From: Bacillota bacterium
GTDB taxonomy: Bacteria > Bacillota > Clostridia > Christensenellales > CAG-138
DNA length: 33,351 bases
Assembly: GCA_023459335.1 (NCBI GenBank)
Contig: JAEWUO010000019.1
Coordinates: 1 to 33,351 of the forward strand
Reading direction: 5' to 3'
Part shown: positions 24,801-33,256 of the stretch, one piece after another
Numbering within the stretch: position 1 is the first letter of the stretch
Layout: each line of letters starts with the position of its first letter
Made by a program: the position numbers and the translations under genes
Notes under the pieces: generated by a model
Seen by the model: only the letters and a program-made list of their open reading frames with translations
The model's database searches: none
What the model was told of the DNA's origin: nothing

Positions 24801-25715
24801 TTATTTCCCGTCCGTTAAAACGTCGTGTGCGATAATGCGGATGATTTCGCCGTCGACCGCTTCGTCGAACTTTCTGGCAAAGAGCATGCCGCTTTCTTTC
24901 AGCGCGGGATAGTCCGCGCTCGTCAGCACGCGCGGGGACCTGCCGCCGCCCGACCAGTCCACATATCGCATGGTGGCCGCGCATTCGTCACCGAAACCCA
25001 TATACGCGCGCTTTCCCATAAACGGGGAGTTGACCAATACGGTCTGGAGCCAGAGTTCGTCCGCGCAGACGGAATCTTTGTAAAACCCGCGGTATTTCCA
25101 GGCTTCCCGCAGCGCGTAAACCGCGCACGCATGCGTGATGGAAAACCACACCGCGCCTTTTTGGAACGTCACGCCGCATCCCTTCAGGCGGTTGACGCCG
25201 AGGAGTTTCTGCGCCCCCAGCCAGAGCGGCTCGACGGCGTGATACAACGCCTTGCCGAGCGGGCGGACCGGGCGGCGCGGGTTCCAGCGGCCGATTCGCT
25301 GCAGCAGCATGGCCTGGTCGACCGTTTCACGATCGAAATCGACAAACTCTTCTCCCGCGTGCGCCTGAAAAAAAGCGTGGATCTCGCTCTGCGGTTTCAG
25401 CGGCAGGTCCGCGCCCGAGAGCAGGTGGTAGTAGCTGTGCTCCTCGGCGACGGCATGCGACAGCAGAAAATTAATCGCATTGATGAACAGGGGATCGCCC
25501 CAGCGCGCGTCCAGCCGAATCGGGCAGAAAGCCATCCGGCTTTTCGGCGCGGCGGCGCGCAGCTCGTCCTCCGAAAAGCCCCTCGCCTTGCGGTCGATGT
25601 GGATGTAGATATCGTTTTTCGGATCGTCCAGCAGGCCGAGCAGGGTCTTCAGCTGCGCGGGTTTTTCGTGCGCCGCGATCAGATAGGCATGGCGCGCGGC
25701 GGGTTTTTCCGGCAT
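24801..25715 (-). CDS. Core-2/I-branching-type glycosyltransferase (GT14, Branch family)
   Basis: The family is named for eukaryotic beta-1,6-N-acetylglucosaminyltransferases, and bacterial members build surface polysaccharide. The 304 residues carry the family marks YLIAAHEKPAQL (11-22), IYIHIDRK (36-43), WGDPLFINAINFLL (72-85) and YYHLLSGADLPLKP (95-108), the last being the most diagnostic. There is no signal peptide or membrane helix, so it acts in the cytoplasm or at the inner face. I start at ATG 25715 because AAGGA is 8 bases upstream; the frame is open 10 codons further. It is the last gene of the set 2 operon, 48 bases behind the LRR lipoprotein, which links that set to glycan synthesis. 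Confidence 0.9.
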   Translation of the reverse strand: MPEKPAARHAYLIAAHEKPAQLKTLLGLLDDPKNDIYIHIDRKARGFSEDELRAAAPKSRMAFCPIRLDARWGDPLFINAINFLLSHAVAEEHSYYHLLSGADLPLKPQSEIHAFFQAHAGEEFVDFDRETVDQAMLLQRIGRWNPRRPVRPLGKALYHAVEPLWLGAQKLLGVNRLKGCGVTFQKGAVWFSITHACAVYALREAWKYRGFYKDSVCADELWLQTVLVNSPFMGKRAYMGFGDECAATMRYVDWSGGGRSPRVLTSADYPALKESGMLFARKFDEAVDGEIIRIIAHDVLTDGK

Positions 25716-25763
25716 AGCGATCATCCTTTCCGTATAGTCGAGCACGAGGGAAAACGCCGCTTC

Positions 25764-27302
25764 TTACGGCGCTTTGACCCCCTGGTTCTGCGCGCGCAGG
25801 CCAAAGATCGCCTGCATCTCGAGGTACCCTTCGTTCCCCTTTCGCCAGAGACTGTCGGCAAACGAGGCGTTCGTCCGCGACGCCTTGATGTCCGTATTCG
25901 GCAGCGCAGCCTGAAGTTCGTCGGCCTGCGCCGCCGTGAAACGGTTCTTGCTCATCCAGAGCCGCTCCAGATCCGGCATGTTTTCTACCGCGCTGAAATC
26001 CGTTATCTCGTTGTTAGCGCAGTTCAGGAAACGGATCTTCGCGCAGTCGGCGAGCGGCGAAAGGTCGGTGATGTAATTATCCTTGATCTCCACAAACTCC
26101 AGATCGGTCTGACCGGCCAGCGGCGAGATGTCCGAAATATCGCACAGCGTCAGCACGAGGTATTTCAGTTTCGGCAGCCGCGCGATAAACCCGACGTCGC
26201 CAATTTTTGAGCAGTGTCCGACATCCAGCGCGACAAGGTCCGTGCAAAGCGTCAGGTTTTCAAAATCGCCGCTGCGGTAGGACTGATAGGAGTGCTTCCC
26301 GCCGACGAACGCGCCCGCCCCGTCGGGGAAGCGATACCGCTGCCCCGTGCTGAAACCCTTGATGTCCGTGCGGATCTCCCAGCCCGCGACACGAATGAGC
26401 CAGACAAACTTGACGGCGGGGTAACGTCCGCGCAGAGCAAGCATCTCCTCGTCGCTCAGCCCGCAGCCGCACATGTCCGCATAAGTCAGTTCCGGCAGCA
26501 ATGCCAGCGCGTCGGAAAACGCTTCGGCATCCGGCACGGTGTGCCCGCGCAGGTCGATTTCGGCCGCGTCGGAAGAAACGGAGAAGTCCTCCAGCAGCGG
26601 GACGTTCCAAATAAACGAAATTTCCGGATATGTTCCGCTCAGCGCAAGCTGTTCCCGCAACGTAAAGACGCTGCTTTCGCCGAGGCGAACCTCCCGTACC
26701 CGCGGCAGGCCGGAGAGCGCAATGCTCAGCGCATCCGCGCCGACCACGGCGCCGCTCAGATCGAGCGAAACCGTATCCTGCGGATACTTCGATCCGGCCA
26801 GTTCCACATTCCAGTTTACCGCAATCTGCGGATGGTCTGCGGCGAATTTTATCAGCGCGGCGTAGCCATCCGCTGCGGTGTTCACAAACCGCGCTTCGCT
26901 CAGATGCGGCAGATACGGTAAAACCGTCTCCAGCGCGGCCGTATCGCCCGTGAGCGCGGCGGAAACCGCGTCACTGTCCACGCGGTCGTTTCCGACCGGC
27001 ACGCTCCAGAGGATATCGCAATTCGGCAGCGCGGCGAACAGAGTATCGTATTGCTCAACCGAAATCGGGTCGCCGCGCAGGTCGAGGGCTGTAAGATCCG
27101 TGCGGGACAGCAGATCCGAAATGTCGTTCAGCCCCGTGTTCGATAAATCGAGCGAGACGGGTTCCGGCTCTGTCTGGCCCGCCGATCCGCGATTGCCGCC
27201 GCAGGCGCAGAGCGGCAGGGTCAGCAGGATCGCAAGCAAAAGCCAAACGCCGCGCGGGCGGCGCATCCGCTTCGTATTCGAATCGCACTTTCCCTGCTTC
27301 AT
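25764..27302 (-). CDS. Leucine-rich-repeat lipoprotein with four tryptophan-centred modules (copy 2)
   Basis: The 512 residues have a lipoprotein-type signal with LCAC (Cys34), a less common but acceptable lipobox. Four modules end in NCDILWSV, AVNWNV, SFIWNV and KFVWLI, with Trp at 99, 164, 232 and 301 (spacing 65, 68, 69), nearly as in copy 1. After the fourth, the segment IRVAGWEIRTDIKGFS is also shared. The C-terminal part has classical LRRs (LKYLVLTLCDISDI, LEFVEIKDNYITDL, IRFLNCANNEITDF). The start overlaps the stop of the upstream fusion gene by ATGA, so the two are translationally coupled, and GGGAG sits just ahead. No enzymatic motif is seen; it is probably an extracytoplasmic binding or scaffold partner of the fusion protein. 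Confidence 0.88.
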   Translation of the reverse strand: MKQGKCDSNTKRMRRPRGVWLLLAILLTLPLCACGGNRGSAGQTEPEPVSLDLSNTGLNDISDLLSRTDLTALDLRGDPISVEQYDTLFAALPNCDILWSVPVGNDRVDSDAVSAALTGDTAALETVLPYLPHLSEARFVNTAADGYAALIKFAADHPQIAVNWNVELAGSKYPQDTVSLDLSGAVVGADALSIALSGLPRVREVRLGESSVFTLREQLALSGTYPEISFIWNVPLLEDFSVSSDAAEIDLRGHTVPDAEAFSDALALLPELTYADMCGCGLSDEEMLALRGRYPAVKFVWLIRVAGWEIRTDIKGFSTGQRYRFPDGAGAFVGGKHSYQSYRSGDFENLTLCTDLVALDVGHCSKIGDVGFIARLPKLKYLVLTLCDISDISPLAGQTDLEFVEIKDNYITDLSPLADCAKIRFLNCANNEITDFSAVENMPDLERLWMSKNRFTAAQADELQAALPNTDIKASRTNASFADSLWRKGNEGYLEMQAIFGLRAQNQGVKAP

Positions 27303-29782
27303 GGATTACTCCCGTCCCAGAACTGCGGTACAAGTCCCGAATACTGGCGCGGTTCATCCACGCCGGGCACCAGTTCCGAATAACCCCAGAGCAGCTGATC
27401 CGGCACGGGGCGGTAATGGTTCTCCGCGCGGTGGTTGATATATTCGCCCATGAACACCATCGTGGCGGAGGCGCCGCCGTCGAGGTTATACGCCATTACG
27501 CAGCCTTCGTCCAGAAACATCTGCGCAAAATCCGAGAGCAGCACGCCGTGGCTGTAACGCGAAAGCCGCCCGTCCACGACGATAGCGACGAAGTGCCCCG
27601 GCTCCACGAGGCCGAGCCCGGCGCGCGGGTTGATCGGGCTCACGCGGTCCTCGTCCACCTTTTCGCAGATCGCGCCGTCGACGATCAGCGGCGGACCGAA
27701 GACGTACGTGTCGCGCGTGCCGTCCTCAATTTCGTTGATCATGCTTTGGTCTCCCGCGAAATAGATGCGCATGGAACAATCATCCGTCAGCGCCATCGCA
27801 GACTGTACGGTCATCGCGCGGAAAATGCGCCCGTCGCGTATCATCAGCCCGCGGTTATAGTCCGAATGCAGGAGATTGTCTCCCGTGAGACCGAGCACCG
27901 CGCGGTACCGGCGCGCCATCGTGCAGGCGTCGACCGGGTCCCGTCCGTTCTGCCGTTCGGAGCCGAACCCGGAACGGTAGGAATTCTCGCCGCGCTCGTA
28001 GATATGTGCGACGTAATACACCACCGGCGGGTCGGTCCGCGTGATCCGGCGGATCTCGATGCCGAGCGTATCGCTGTGGTACTCGAATATTCCGTTTTCG
28101 TAATCGAACACAACCGCCTCCGCCGGATCGCCCTCCTGCCGGAAATGCGAAGCGAGCGGGTCCGCCGATGGCGTCGGCGCAGGCGTCGCCGTTTCCGTTG
28201 GCGGGACGGCGGTCGCCGTCGGCGTTGGCGCTGTCGACGGCGCCGGCGTTGCCGCGGGTACGGCGATCGGTTTCTGCGCGCGAAAGATCATCGCCGCGCC
28301 GCAAACGACAAGCAGAATCCCGGCGATCGTCGCGGCGGCGAGGAGCGTCTTCGGCTTCATCTCCGCAGAACGGTAGCGCGCGGCAAAACTCAATATCGTA
28401 ACGACCGCGCCCAGCGCGGCGAATCCCGCGCCGAGATAAAAGACCGTCCGGTTCTCATCTGCACCAGCTTCCGTTTCCGCATCTTTATCCCCGGGTGGCT
28501 GCGCGGCAGCCGGTTCGGACGTCGGTTCCGGCGAAGCGGAGGGTTCCGGCGTCGCGGCGGCCTCCGGCAGCGCGGCGGGGCCGGAGAGCGACGCGAGCAG
28601 CGCGTAGAGCTGCTTTGCGCTCTGCGCCTCGCTCACGACGGTGTCGGCGGGGTATGTCTGAACGAAATACGGCGTATCGGAAACCGTGTCGTGATACAGG
28701 CGGAACGACGGATAGCGCTCGTAGACGATTTCCGCGAGCTCCAGCGCGCTCTTGCCGCCGTAGGCCGTGATGGGAGCGTTCGTGTCGTAGATCGGATAGC
28801 TGCCCGTCTCCAGATGCTGATAGACCGCCCGTACCTGCCACGCGCCGTATTCGCGCGCGCTGGTATATTCCTGCGTGGGATCCGCCGCCTGCGCAGCCGC
28901 AAGCAGCACGTGCGTCGCCGTGAGCAGATGCATGCCGTCGCTCCGTTCGCCCAGCGCCGCGTGCGTGATCAGCACCTCCGGCTGATACCGGCGCAGGAGC
29001 CGGATCAGATAATTACTCAGTTCGGCTTTATCGACCAGCCCGTACATTTTTCTCAGGTCGAGTATCGCGTCCCGATAGTATGGAAAATCCGCAAAGACCG
29101 GCTGCGTGCGCGAACCCATCGCGTAGGCCGCTTCGATGGCCTGCTGCTGCGCCTGCCTGCTCTCGGAGGAGAGGAACACTATCGCCGCGTCTTTGCCGGA
29201 AAAGAAAGGCAGAAGACAGCCGAAATCGTAGGCTTCGTCTCCCGTATGCGCGAGGATCAGCATCGCCTTTGGCTGCGCCTGCTGCGCTTCCATGACACAG
29301 AGTCCTTCCGGCGGCGCAACGGAATCGTAAACGCCTAGTTCGGAAACGGCAAACGGCTGATCTCCCGCGATGCGCGCTTTCGCGCAGCCTTCCGGCAGCG
29401 GAAAATACTCGTTGATCAGGTCGGGGTTTGCAGCGACGCTGCTTAAAACCGTGCCGGAAACGTCCAGAATCTCGACCCGCGCGGCAGCCGGCGCGGAGTA
29501 CCAGGCGACGTAAAGCCCGCGCGCACCGTCAGCAAATGAAATTTGCAATGTTTCTTCTTTGGTAAAGGAGATGCGGGAATTATACCGGCTGTCGCTCAGG
29601 CGCCTGGTAAAAGCGGCGCTGCGTTCCGGCAGGGTCAGCGCACAATCCGCAGTAAGGTCGCGTGCCGCGCCATTCTCCTGAGCGCCCGCGGTCCGAACCG
29701 CGGGCAGCAGGAGGGCGGCGAATAACAAAAAAGCGGCCGTACGCCGAAGGAGATTCGAACGGTTGACGCTCTTTAAATCCAT
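27299..29782 (-). CDS. Envelope fusion protein: PIG-L/LmbE-like domain, two TM helices, phosphodiester glycosidase (copy 2)
   Basis: This has 827 residues, the same length and order as copy 1: signal peptide (about 1-34), beta-rich region (about 45-155), PIG-L/LmbE domain (about 172-300), PT/Glu-rich linker (405-440), membrane helices (about 447-467 and 478-500), second linker (505-543) and NAGPA domain (about 586-800) with TGDN (633-636), FGPPLI, NPRAGLG, VDGR (736-739) and YNLDGG (765-770). The zinc motif reads AHTGDE (178-183): the His and the second Asp are present, as is His285 (SDGMH), but the first Asp of HPDD, the general base in MshB, is Gly181. Metal binding may survive while normal deacetylation should not. 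AGGAG lies 9 bases before the ATG. It is the middle gene of the CapA-fusion-LRR-glycosyltransferase operon. Confidence 0.88.
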   Translation of the reverse strand: MDLKSVNRSNLLRRTAAFLLFAALLLPAVRTAGAQENGAARDLTADCALTLPERSAAFTRRLSDSRYNSRISFTKEETLQISFADGARGLYVAWYSAPAAARVEILDVSGTVLSSVAANPDLINEYFPLPEGCAKARIAGDQPFAVSELGVYDSVAPPEGLCVMEAQQAQPKAMLILAHTGDEAYDFGCLLPFFSGKDAAIVFLSSESRQAQQQAIEAAYAMGSRTQPVFADFPYYRDAILDLRKMYGLVDKAELSNYLIRLLRRYQPEVLITHAALGERSDGMHLLTATHVLLAAAQAADPTQEYTSAREYGAWQVRAVYQHLETGSYPIYDTNAPITAYGGKSALELAEIVYERYPSFRLYHDTVSDTPYFVQTYPADTVVSEAQSAKQLYALLASLSGPAALPEAAATPEPSASPEPTSEPAAAQPPGDKDAETEAGADENRTVFYLGAGFAALGAVVTILSFAARYRSAEMKPKTLLAAATIAGILLVVCGAAMIFRAQKPIAVPAATPAPSTAPTPTATAVPPTETATPAPTPSADPLASHFRQEGDPAEAVVFDYENGIFEYHSDTLGIEIRRITRTDPPVVYYVAHIYERGENSYRSGFGSERQNGRDPVDACTMARRYRAVLGLTGDNLLHSDYNRGLMIRDGRIFRAMTVQSAMALTDDCSMRIYFAGDQSMINEIEDGTRDTYVFGPPLIVDGAICEKVDEDRVSPINPRAGLGLVEPGHFVAIVVDGRLSRYSHGVLLSDFAQMFLDEGCVMAYNLDGGASATMVFMGEYINHRAENHYRPVPDQLLWGYSELVPGVDEPRQYSGLVPQFWDGSNP

Positions 29783-29851
29783 GCTGCGATACTCCTGTCT
29801 CGCCGCAGTCCGTCGCGGCGGATTCCTCGCTGATGGAACGCAGGACGCGCG

Positions 29852-31198
29852 TTACGGGCCCGGCGTGACGGTTTCGGGATGGAACGTCAGCACGCTCTGC
29901 GCCGCGCTCGTTCCGATGCGCTTGAGCATCTTGTCGTAAGCCGCCTGAAAGCGGTCCTGCGCATAGCGCGTGCGCGGATCGACGATGGAAAAGTCGGCCA
30001 GCGCCCTTTGCAGCGGCACGATGGAATACGACATGATCTTCTGATCGTTGTAGAAGTTATAGGTATAGGTCAGCAGGTAGCTCGCGTCGACGGAGACAAG
30101 CTTATCCTGTTCCCAGTCGTAGGAAAAGCTCAGGTTGAGGATAATGTTGTTCAGACTCTCCGTATGGATCGCGCTGGACATGAAGTTGCCCAGGCCGTAG
30201 GCGATGAACATCGTTTTCTCCGCACCGTCCGCGACAACCGTGCGCTTCTCCATCGTTTGCAGCGAGTGGGTATGGCTCATGACGACCGCGTCCACGCCCA
30301 GCGACGCAGCATCGTTCGCCGCGGCGAGCTGCCGGCGGCTGGGTTCGGTATCCTTCTCCACGCCGTCGTGCAGATACATGACGATGACTTTCGCGCCGAG
30401 AGCGCGCGCCGCAGCGACATCGGAGGCCAGCCGCTCGCCGGAGTAATAGTTCATTACCCAGCTCGCGTCCTCGCCGTCCAGCGTAAGCTTAAATTTGTTT
30501 GTGAAGCCCGCATACGCCAGTATGGCGACCGGAACGCCTTTTACCTCACGGATATAGACCGAGCCGACGTCCTCCTTGGTCAGGTTTGTGCCGAGGGCGA
30601 CGAAGCCCAGATCCTGCAGTTTCCGCTTGGTCTGAAACGCGCCTTCGACCAGAAAATCCATCGCGTGATTGTTTGCGGTAAACAGCACGTCGAACCCGAG
30701 GTCCTTGAGCGTTTCGGGGTAATTCATCGGCGCGTTGAAGCCGTCGATCGTGCCGTTGAGCGGCGCATCGTCGTACAGGCACGCCTCGAAGTTGCCGAGG
30801 AGTACGTCCGCCCCGTTCAGCTCGTCTTTGATCTGCGCGAAATGTTTGGCAAAATCATAGCTGCCGTCGGACTGCAGCGCGTCGGCCATCTGCCCGTCGC
30901 AGCACATCAGATCCCCGACGAAACGCATGGAGAACGTCTGCGTACCGGTCTTTGTAACGGCAGCAGGCGTCGCTTCGGGCGCCGGAATTTCCGTACCCGC
31001 CGCGGGTTCCGTCACGGGAGAAGGCGTTTCCGCTGCTTCGGGCTCCGGGGATTGTGCCGTCGGCGCGGGGGACGCGTCGAGTTCGGAAGCGGGTTTGCCG
31101 CCCGTCACGAAGAGGTTGATCGCAACAACGGCCATCAGCGCGAGCAGAAGCGCATTGATGATCATGAGCTTGATATATTTGCGCGGGTCAATTTTCAT
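29852..31198 (-). CDS. CapA-family protein with N-terminal membrane anchor (copy 2)
   Basis: The 448 residues comprise a short cytoplasmic Lys-rich start, one membrane helix (about 9-31), a Pro/Ala/Glu/Thr linker (36-86) and a CapA domain (about 88-345). Metal-site motifs are VGDLM (94-98), GNFEA (135-139), ANNHAMD (175-181), SHTHS (308-312) and GLGNF (335-339). It is anchored by a helix where copy 1 uses a lipid, and motif 4 is SHTH in place of SHPH. I start at ATG 31198: GAGG is 9 bases upstream and the longer frame (38 more codons) runs through the promoter. It is the first gene of the set 2 operon; the fusion gene follows after 69 bases. Its reaction is not established. Confidence 0.92.
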   Translation of the reverse strand: MKIDPRKYIKLMIINALLLALMAVVAINLFVTGGKPASELDASPAPTAQSPEPEAAETPSPVTEPAAGTEIPAPEATPAAVTKTGTQTFSMRFVGDLMCCDGQMADALQSDGSYDFAKHFAQIKDELNGADVLLGNFEACLYDDAPLNGTIDGFNAPMNYPETLKDLGFDVLFTANNHAMDFLVEGAFQTKRKLQDLGFVALGTNLTKEDVGSVYIREVKGVPVAILAYAGFTNKFKLTLDGEDASWVMNYYSGERLASDVAAARALGAKVIVMYLHDGVEKDTEPSRRQLAAANDAASLGVDAVVMSHTHSLQTMEKRTVVADGAEKTMFIAYGLGNFMSSAIHTESLNNIILNLSFSYDWEQDKLVSVDASYLLTYTYNFYNDQKIMSYSIVPLQRALADFSIVDPRTRYAQDRFQAAYDKMLKRIGTSAAQSVLTFHPETVTPGP

Positions 31199-31217
31199 CA
31201 CATGTTTCCTCGGTATT

Positions 31218-31246
31218 ATGATAGTGACCGGCGGCTCAATTGTCAA
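31218..31246 (-). promoter_or_regulatory. Promoter of the set 2 operon
   Basis: On the minus strand a perfect TTGACA (31241-31246), an exact 17-base spacer and TATCAT (31218-31223). The predicted start leaves a leader of only about 13 bases, which just includes the GAGG site. Confidence 0.8.
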
Positions 31247-31341
31247 ACCCGCATTGATTCGTTTTTCTCCGCGCCTATGAAAAACGCGCATCCGGTTCCC
31301 GCCGTCCGTCAAATCGGCAGCTTTACGTTAAAATATATCGT

Positions 31342-31371
31342 TTGCCCGTGCCGTTTCGTTCGTTTTATAGT
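31342..31371 (+). promoter_or_regulatory. Candidate promoter of the D,D-carboxypeptidase gene
   Basis: TTGCCC (31342-31347), an 18-base spacer and TATAGT (31366-31371), about 40 bases before the ATG. TATGAT at 31371-31376 is an alternative -10. Confidence 0.55.
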
Positions 31372-31411
31372 ATGATACAAGGGATCATCTTTCATATAAG
31401 GACTCAACAGT

Positions 31412-33148
31412 ATGTTCAAAGCGCTCTCGATATTATTAGCCGCCGTGATGCTCCTGCCCGCGCCCGCAGTAATCGGCAGCGGTCCGCAGGACGTCGAAGT
31501 CATCGCGCCTTATTATATCGTCGTGGATGCGGACGATCCGTCCGTTGTATTTTACGAACGCGATCCGGATACCAGATGCATCCCCGCGAGCACGATGAAG
31601 ATCATGACCTGCATTCTTACGTTGGAGCATGTGACGGATTTGGACGAAACCGTCGTCGTAACCCGGCAGGCCGCGAGCATGAAGGAAACCAACTCACTCA
31701 TGCACGTACTCGCCGGAGAGACGCTGAGCGTGCGCCAGCTGCTCTACGGTATGATGCTGGTCTCCGGCAACGACGCGGCTCTGCTCCTGGCGCAGCATGT
31801 CGCGGGCAGCGTAGAGGCGTTTGCCGAACTCGCGAACGCGAAAGCCGCGGAAATCGGCATGACAAACTCGCACTTCGTCAACCCAAGCGGCGCGTTTAAC
31901 GCCAAGCAGTATTCCACCGTACGGGATATGGCGCTCTTAACTTCATATGCGCTGAAAAACGACATGTTCCGTACGCTGATCTCCACCGTGAGTTATACGA
32001 TCGAACCCAACAACGTTCGCAAGAAGCCTCTGGTGCTTATCAATTCCGACCGGCTCATTTCGGACGACCCCAGCAGCGACTGCTACAGCCCGCTCGCCCT
32101 CGGCGGTAAGACGGGCAGCACCGAACGCGGGGGAGACTGCCTCGTAGCCGTCGGAGAACTGGACGGCGCGCGCGTGATCGTGGTGCTCGTCGGCGCTGAC
32201 GACTTGAACAGCGCCAACGCAAATAGGCGCATGCCGCACGTGTTTCAAAACGCCAAGTATTTTATAGAATATACGCTGGAAAACGACTATGCGCTCGCTT
32301 CGCCTTCCGCAATCGGATATTCGTTCTCCGCTCCCGTCACTGTGCCGGGGCTGAATGCGCCGGTCACGCTGTCCGCGCAGTTTGATGAGGATGATGGCGT
32401 GCGGATGACCAAAGCGCAGATCAATCAAGTTACAGCCGACCTCGCCGGCATTACGGCTTTGACCGAAGTAAGCGCGAACCTGACGACGGTGAAAGCGGGC
32501 GACGTTGTCGGCTCCATCTCCTGCTCCTACGGCGGACGTAAGCTTTTCTCCGGCGAGCTGGTAGCCGATTCGGACGCGGTCGCGCAGATTACGGCGAGCG
32601 TAGTCTCACCGCAAGGTACGCCGGAACCCACCGCTGAACCCGAAACGGTTCATCCGCTCGCCGGCGTCGGCGCCGGATTCTATATTTTCTGCGCGCTGGG
32701 CGTACTGTTTCTCGGCACGCTGGGATTGCTTACATTCTATTTCTTCAAACTGGAACTGTATAAAAAGCTGAAATCAAAGAAGAAGAATATCGGGGTATCC
32801 GTCGAAGAACCAGCCGATCAAGAGAACGAACTCTTATCCGAAGCGACAACTGTGACGGAAACCGAAGAAACGACCGAAGCAAATTCCGAAGCGCCCTCCG
32901 CAGAAGAGGTCACAATAGCACCTGAAGAAACGGTTGCGACGAAAGCCGAAGAGACGGCAGAAGCGAATGCCGAAAAACAAATCACAGAGGAAAGCGAAAC
33001 CTCGCCCAGTGAGAAGGTCGAGCCGGAGACCGAACGAACTGTCGAAGCTCATTTCGAAGCGCCATCCGCGGAAGAGGCAGAAATTGAACCCGAAGAGACG
33101 GCTGTCGAAGAAACGGTCGAGGAAGAACCCGAAGAAAAGAACGAATAA
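31412..33148 (+). CDS. D-alanyl-D-alanine carboxypeptidase (S11 family) with TM helix and long acidic C-terminal tail
   Basis: This low-molecular-weight penicillin-binding protein removes the terminal D-Ala from peptidoglycan stem peptides. The 578 residues comprise a signal peptide (about 1-22) and an S11 catalytic domain with SxxK (Ser60-Lys63, ASTMK), SGN (118-120) and KTG (233-235). A beta-rich PBP5 C-terminal-like domain spans about 295-398. A short PT linker follows, then a membrane helix (about 421-447), a very basic stretch (KKLKSKKKN, 451-459) and about 120 residues dominated by Glu, Thr and Ala. By the positive-inside rule the tail is cytoplasmic, unusual for this family, which normally ends in an amphipathic anchor near residue 400. 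AAGGA precedes the ATG. It diverges from the set 2 operon. Confidence 0.94.
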   Translation: MFKALSILLAAVMLLPAPAVIGSGPQDVEVIAPYYIVVDADDPSVVFYERDPDTRCIPASTMKIMTCILTLEHVTDLDETVVVTRQAASMKETNSLMHVLAGETLSVRQLLYGMMLVSGNDAALLLAQHVAGSVEAFAELANAKAAEIGMTNSHFVNPSGAFNAKQYSTVRDMALLTSYALKNDMFRTLISTVSYTIEPNNVRKKPLVLINSDRLISDDPSSDCYSPLALGGKTGSTERGGDCLVAVGELDGARVIVVLVGADDLNSANANRRMPHVFQNAKYFIEYTLENDYALASPSAIGYSFSAPVTVPGLNAPVTLSAQFDEDDGVRMTKAQINQVTADLAGITALTEVSANLTTVKAGDVVGSISCSYGGRKLFSGELVADSDAVAQITASVVSPQGTPEPTAEPETVHPLAGVGAGFYIFCALGVLFLGTLGLLTFYFFKLELYKKLKSKKKNIGVSVEEPADQENELLSEATTVTETEETTEANSEAPSAEEVTIAPEETVATKAEETAEANAEKQITEESETSPSEKVEPETERTVEAHFEAPSAEEAEIEPEETAVEETVEEEPEEKNE

Positions 33149-33157
33149 GACCCCTTA

Positions 33158-33175
33158 CTTTTCTTGAAAGAAAAG
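33158..33175. other. AT-rich gene-end hairpin
   Basis: CTTTTCTT (33158-33165) and AAGAAAAG (33168-33175) form a near loopless inverted repeat 9 bases after the carboxypeptidase stop. It resembles dispersed gene-end elements, though I see only one copy in this window. Confidence 0.55.
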
Positions 33176-33214
33176 CAAACAAAAATCTAGGCCATAACCG
33201 GTGTTATCGCACAA

Positions 33215-33242
33215 AGAGAGACCCGCTTAAGCGGGTCTCTCT
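33215..33242. terminator. Terminator between the carboxypeptidase gene and tuf
   Basis: A 14-bp perfect stem, AGAGAGACCCGCTT (33215-33228) with its complement (33229-33242), is extended further by CACAA/TTGTG with one bulge. It sits 15 bases past the tuf stop and can serve both convergent genes, although the T-runs are short. Confidence 0.85.
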
Positions 33243-33256
33243 TGTGTATGCGTTTC

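Noticed and set aside
24825..26210. Plus-strand open frame antisense to the glycosyltransferase and LRR copy 2
   Set aside because: It spans two real genes and their gap, has no recognisable domain, and is explained by GC-rich codon bias.
27416..29338. Long plus-strand open frame of 640 codons antisense to fusion copy 2
   Set aside because: It is rich in Arg and has no family resemblance, SD or signal. It mirrors the high-GC codon use of the real minus-strand gene, which has clear domains.
19234..31198. Composite transposon or phage origin for the duplicated sets
   Set aside because: No transposase, integrase, terminal inverted repeat, target-site duplication or tRNA attachment site was seen.
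31199..31312. N-terminal extension of CapA copy 2
   Set aside because: The extra 38 codons cover a TTGACA-17-TATCAT promoter, and the ATG at 31198 has its own SD.
29879..31375. Plus-strand open frame of about 500 codons antisense to CapA copy 2
   Set aside because: It is a shadow of the CapA gene: Arg/Gly/His-rich, without motifs, and it runs through the operon promoter.
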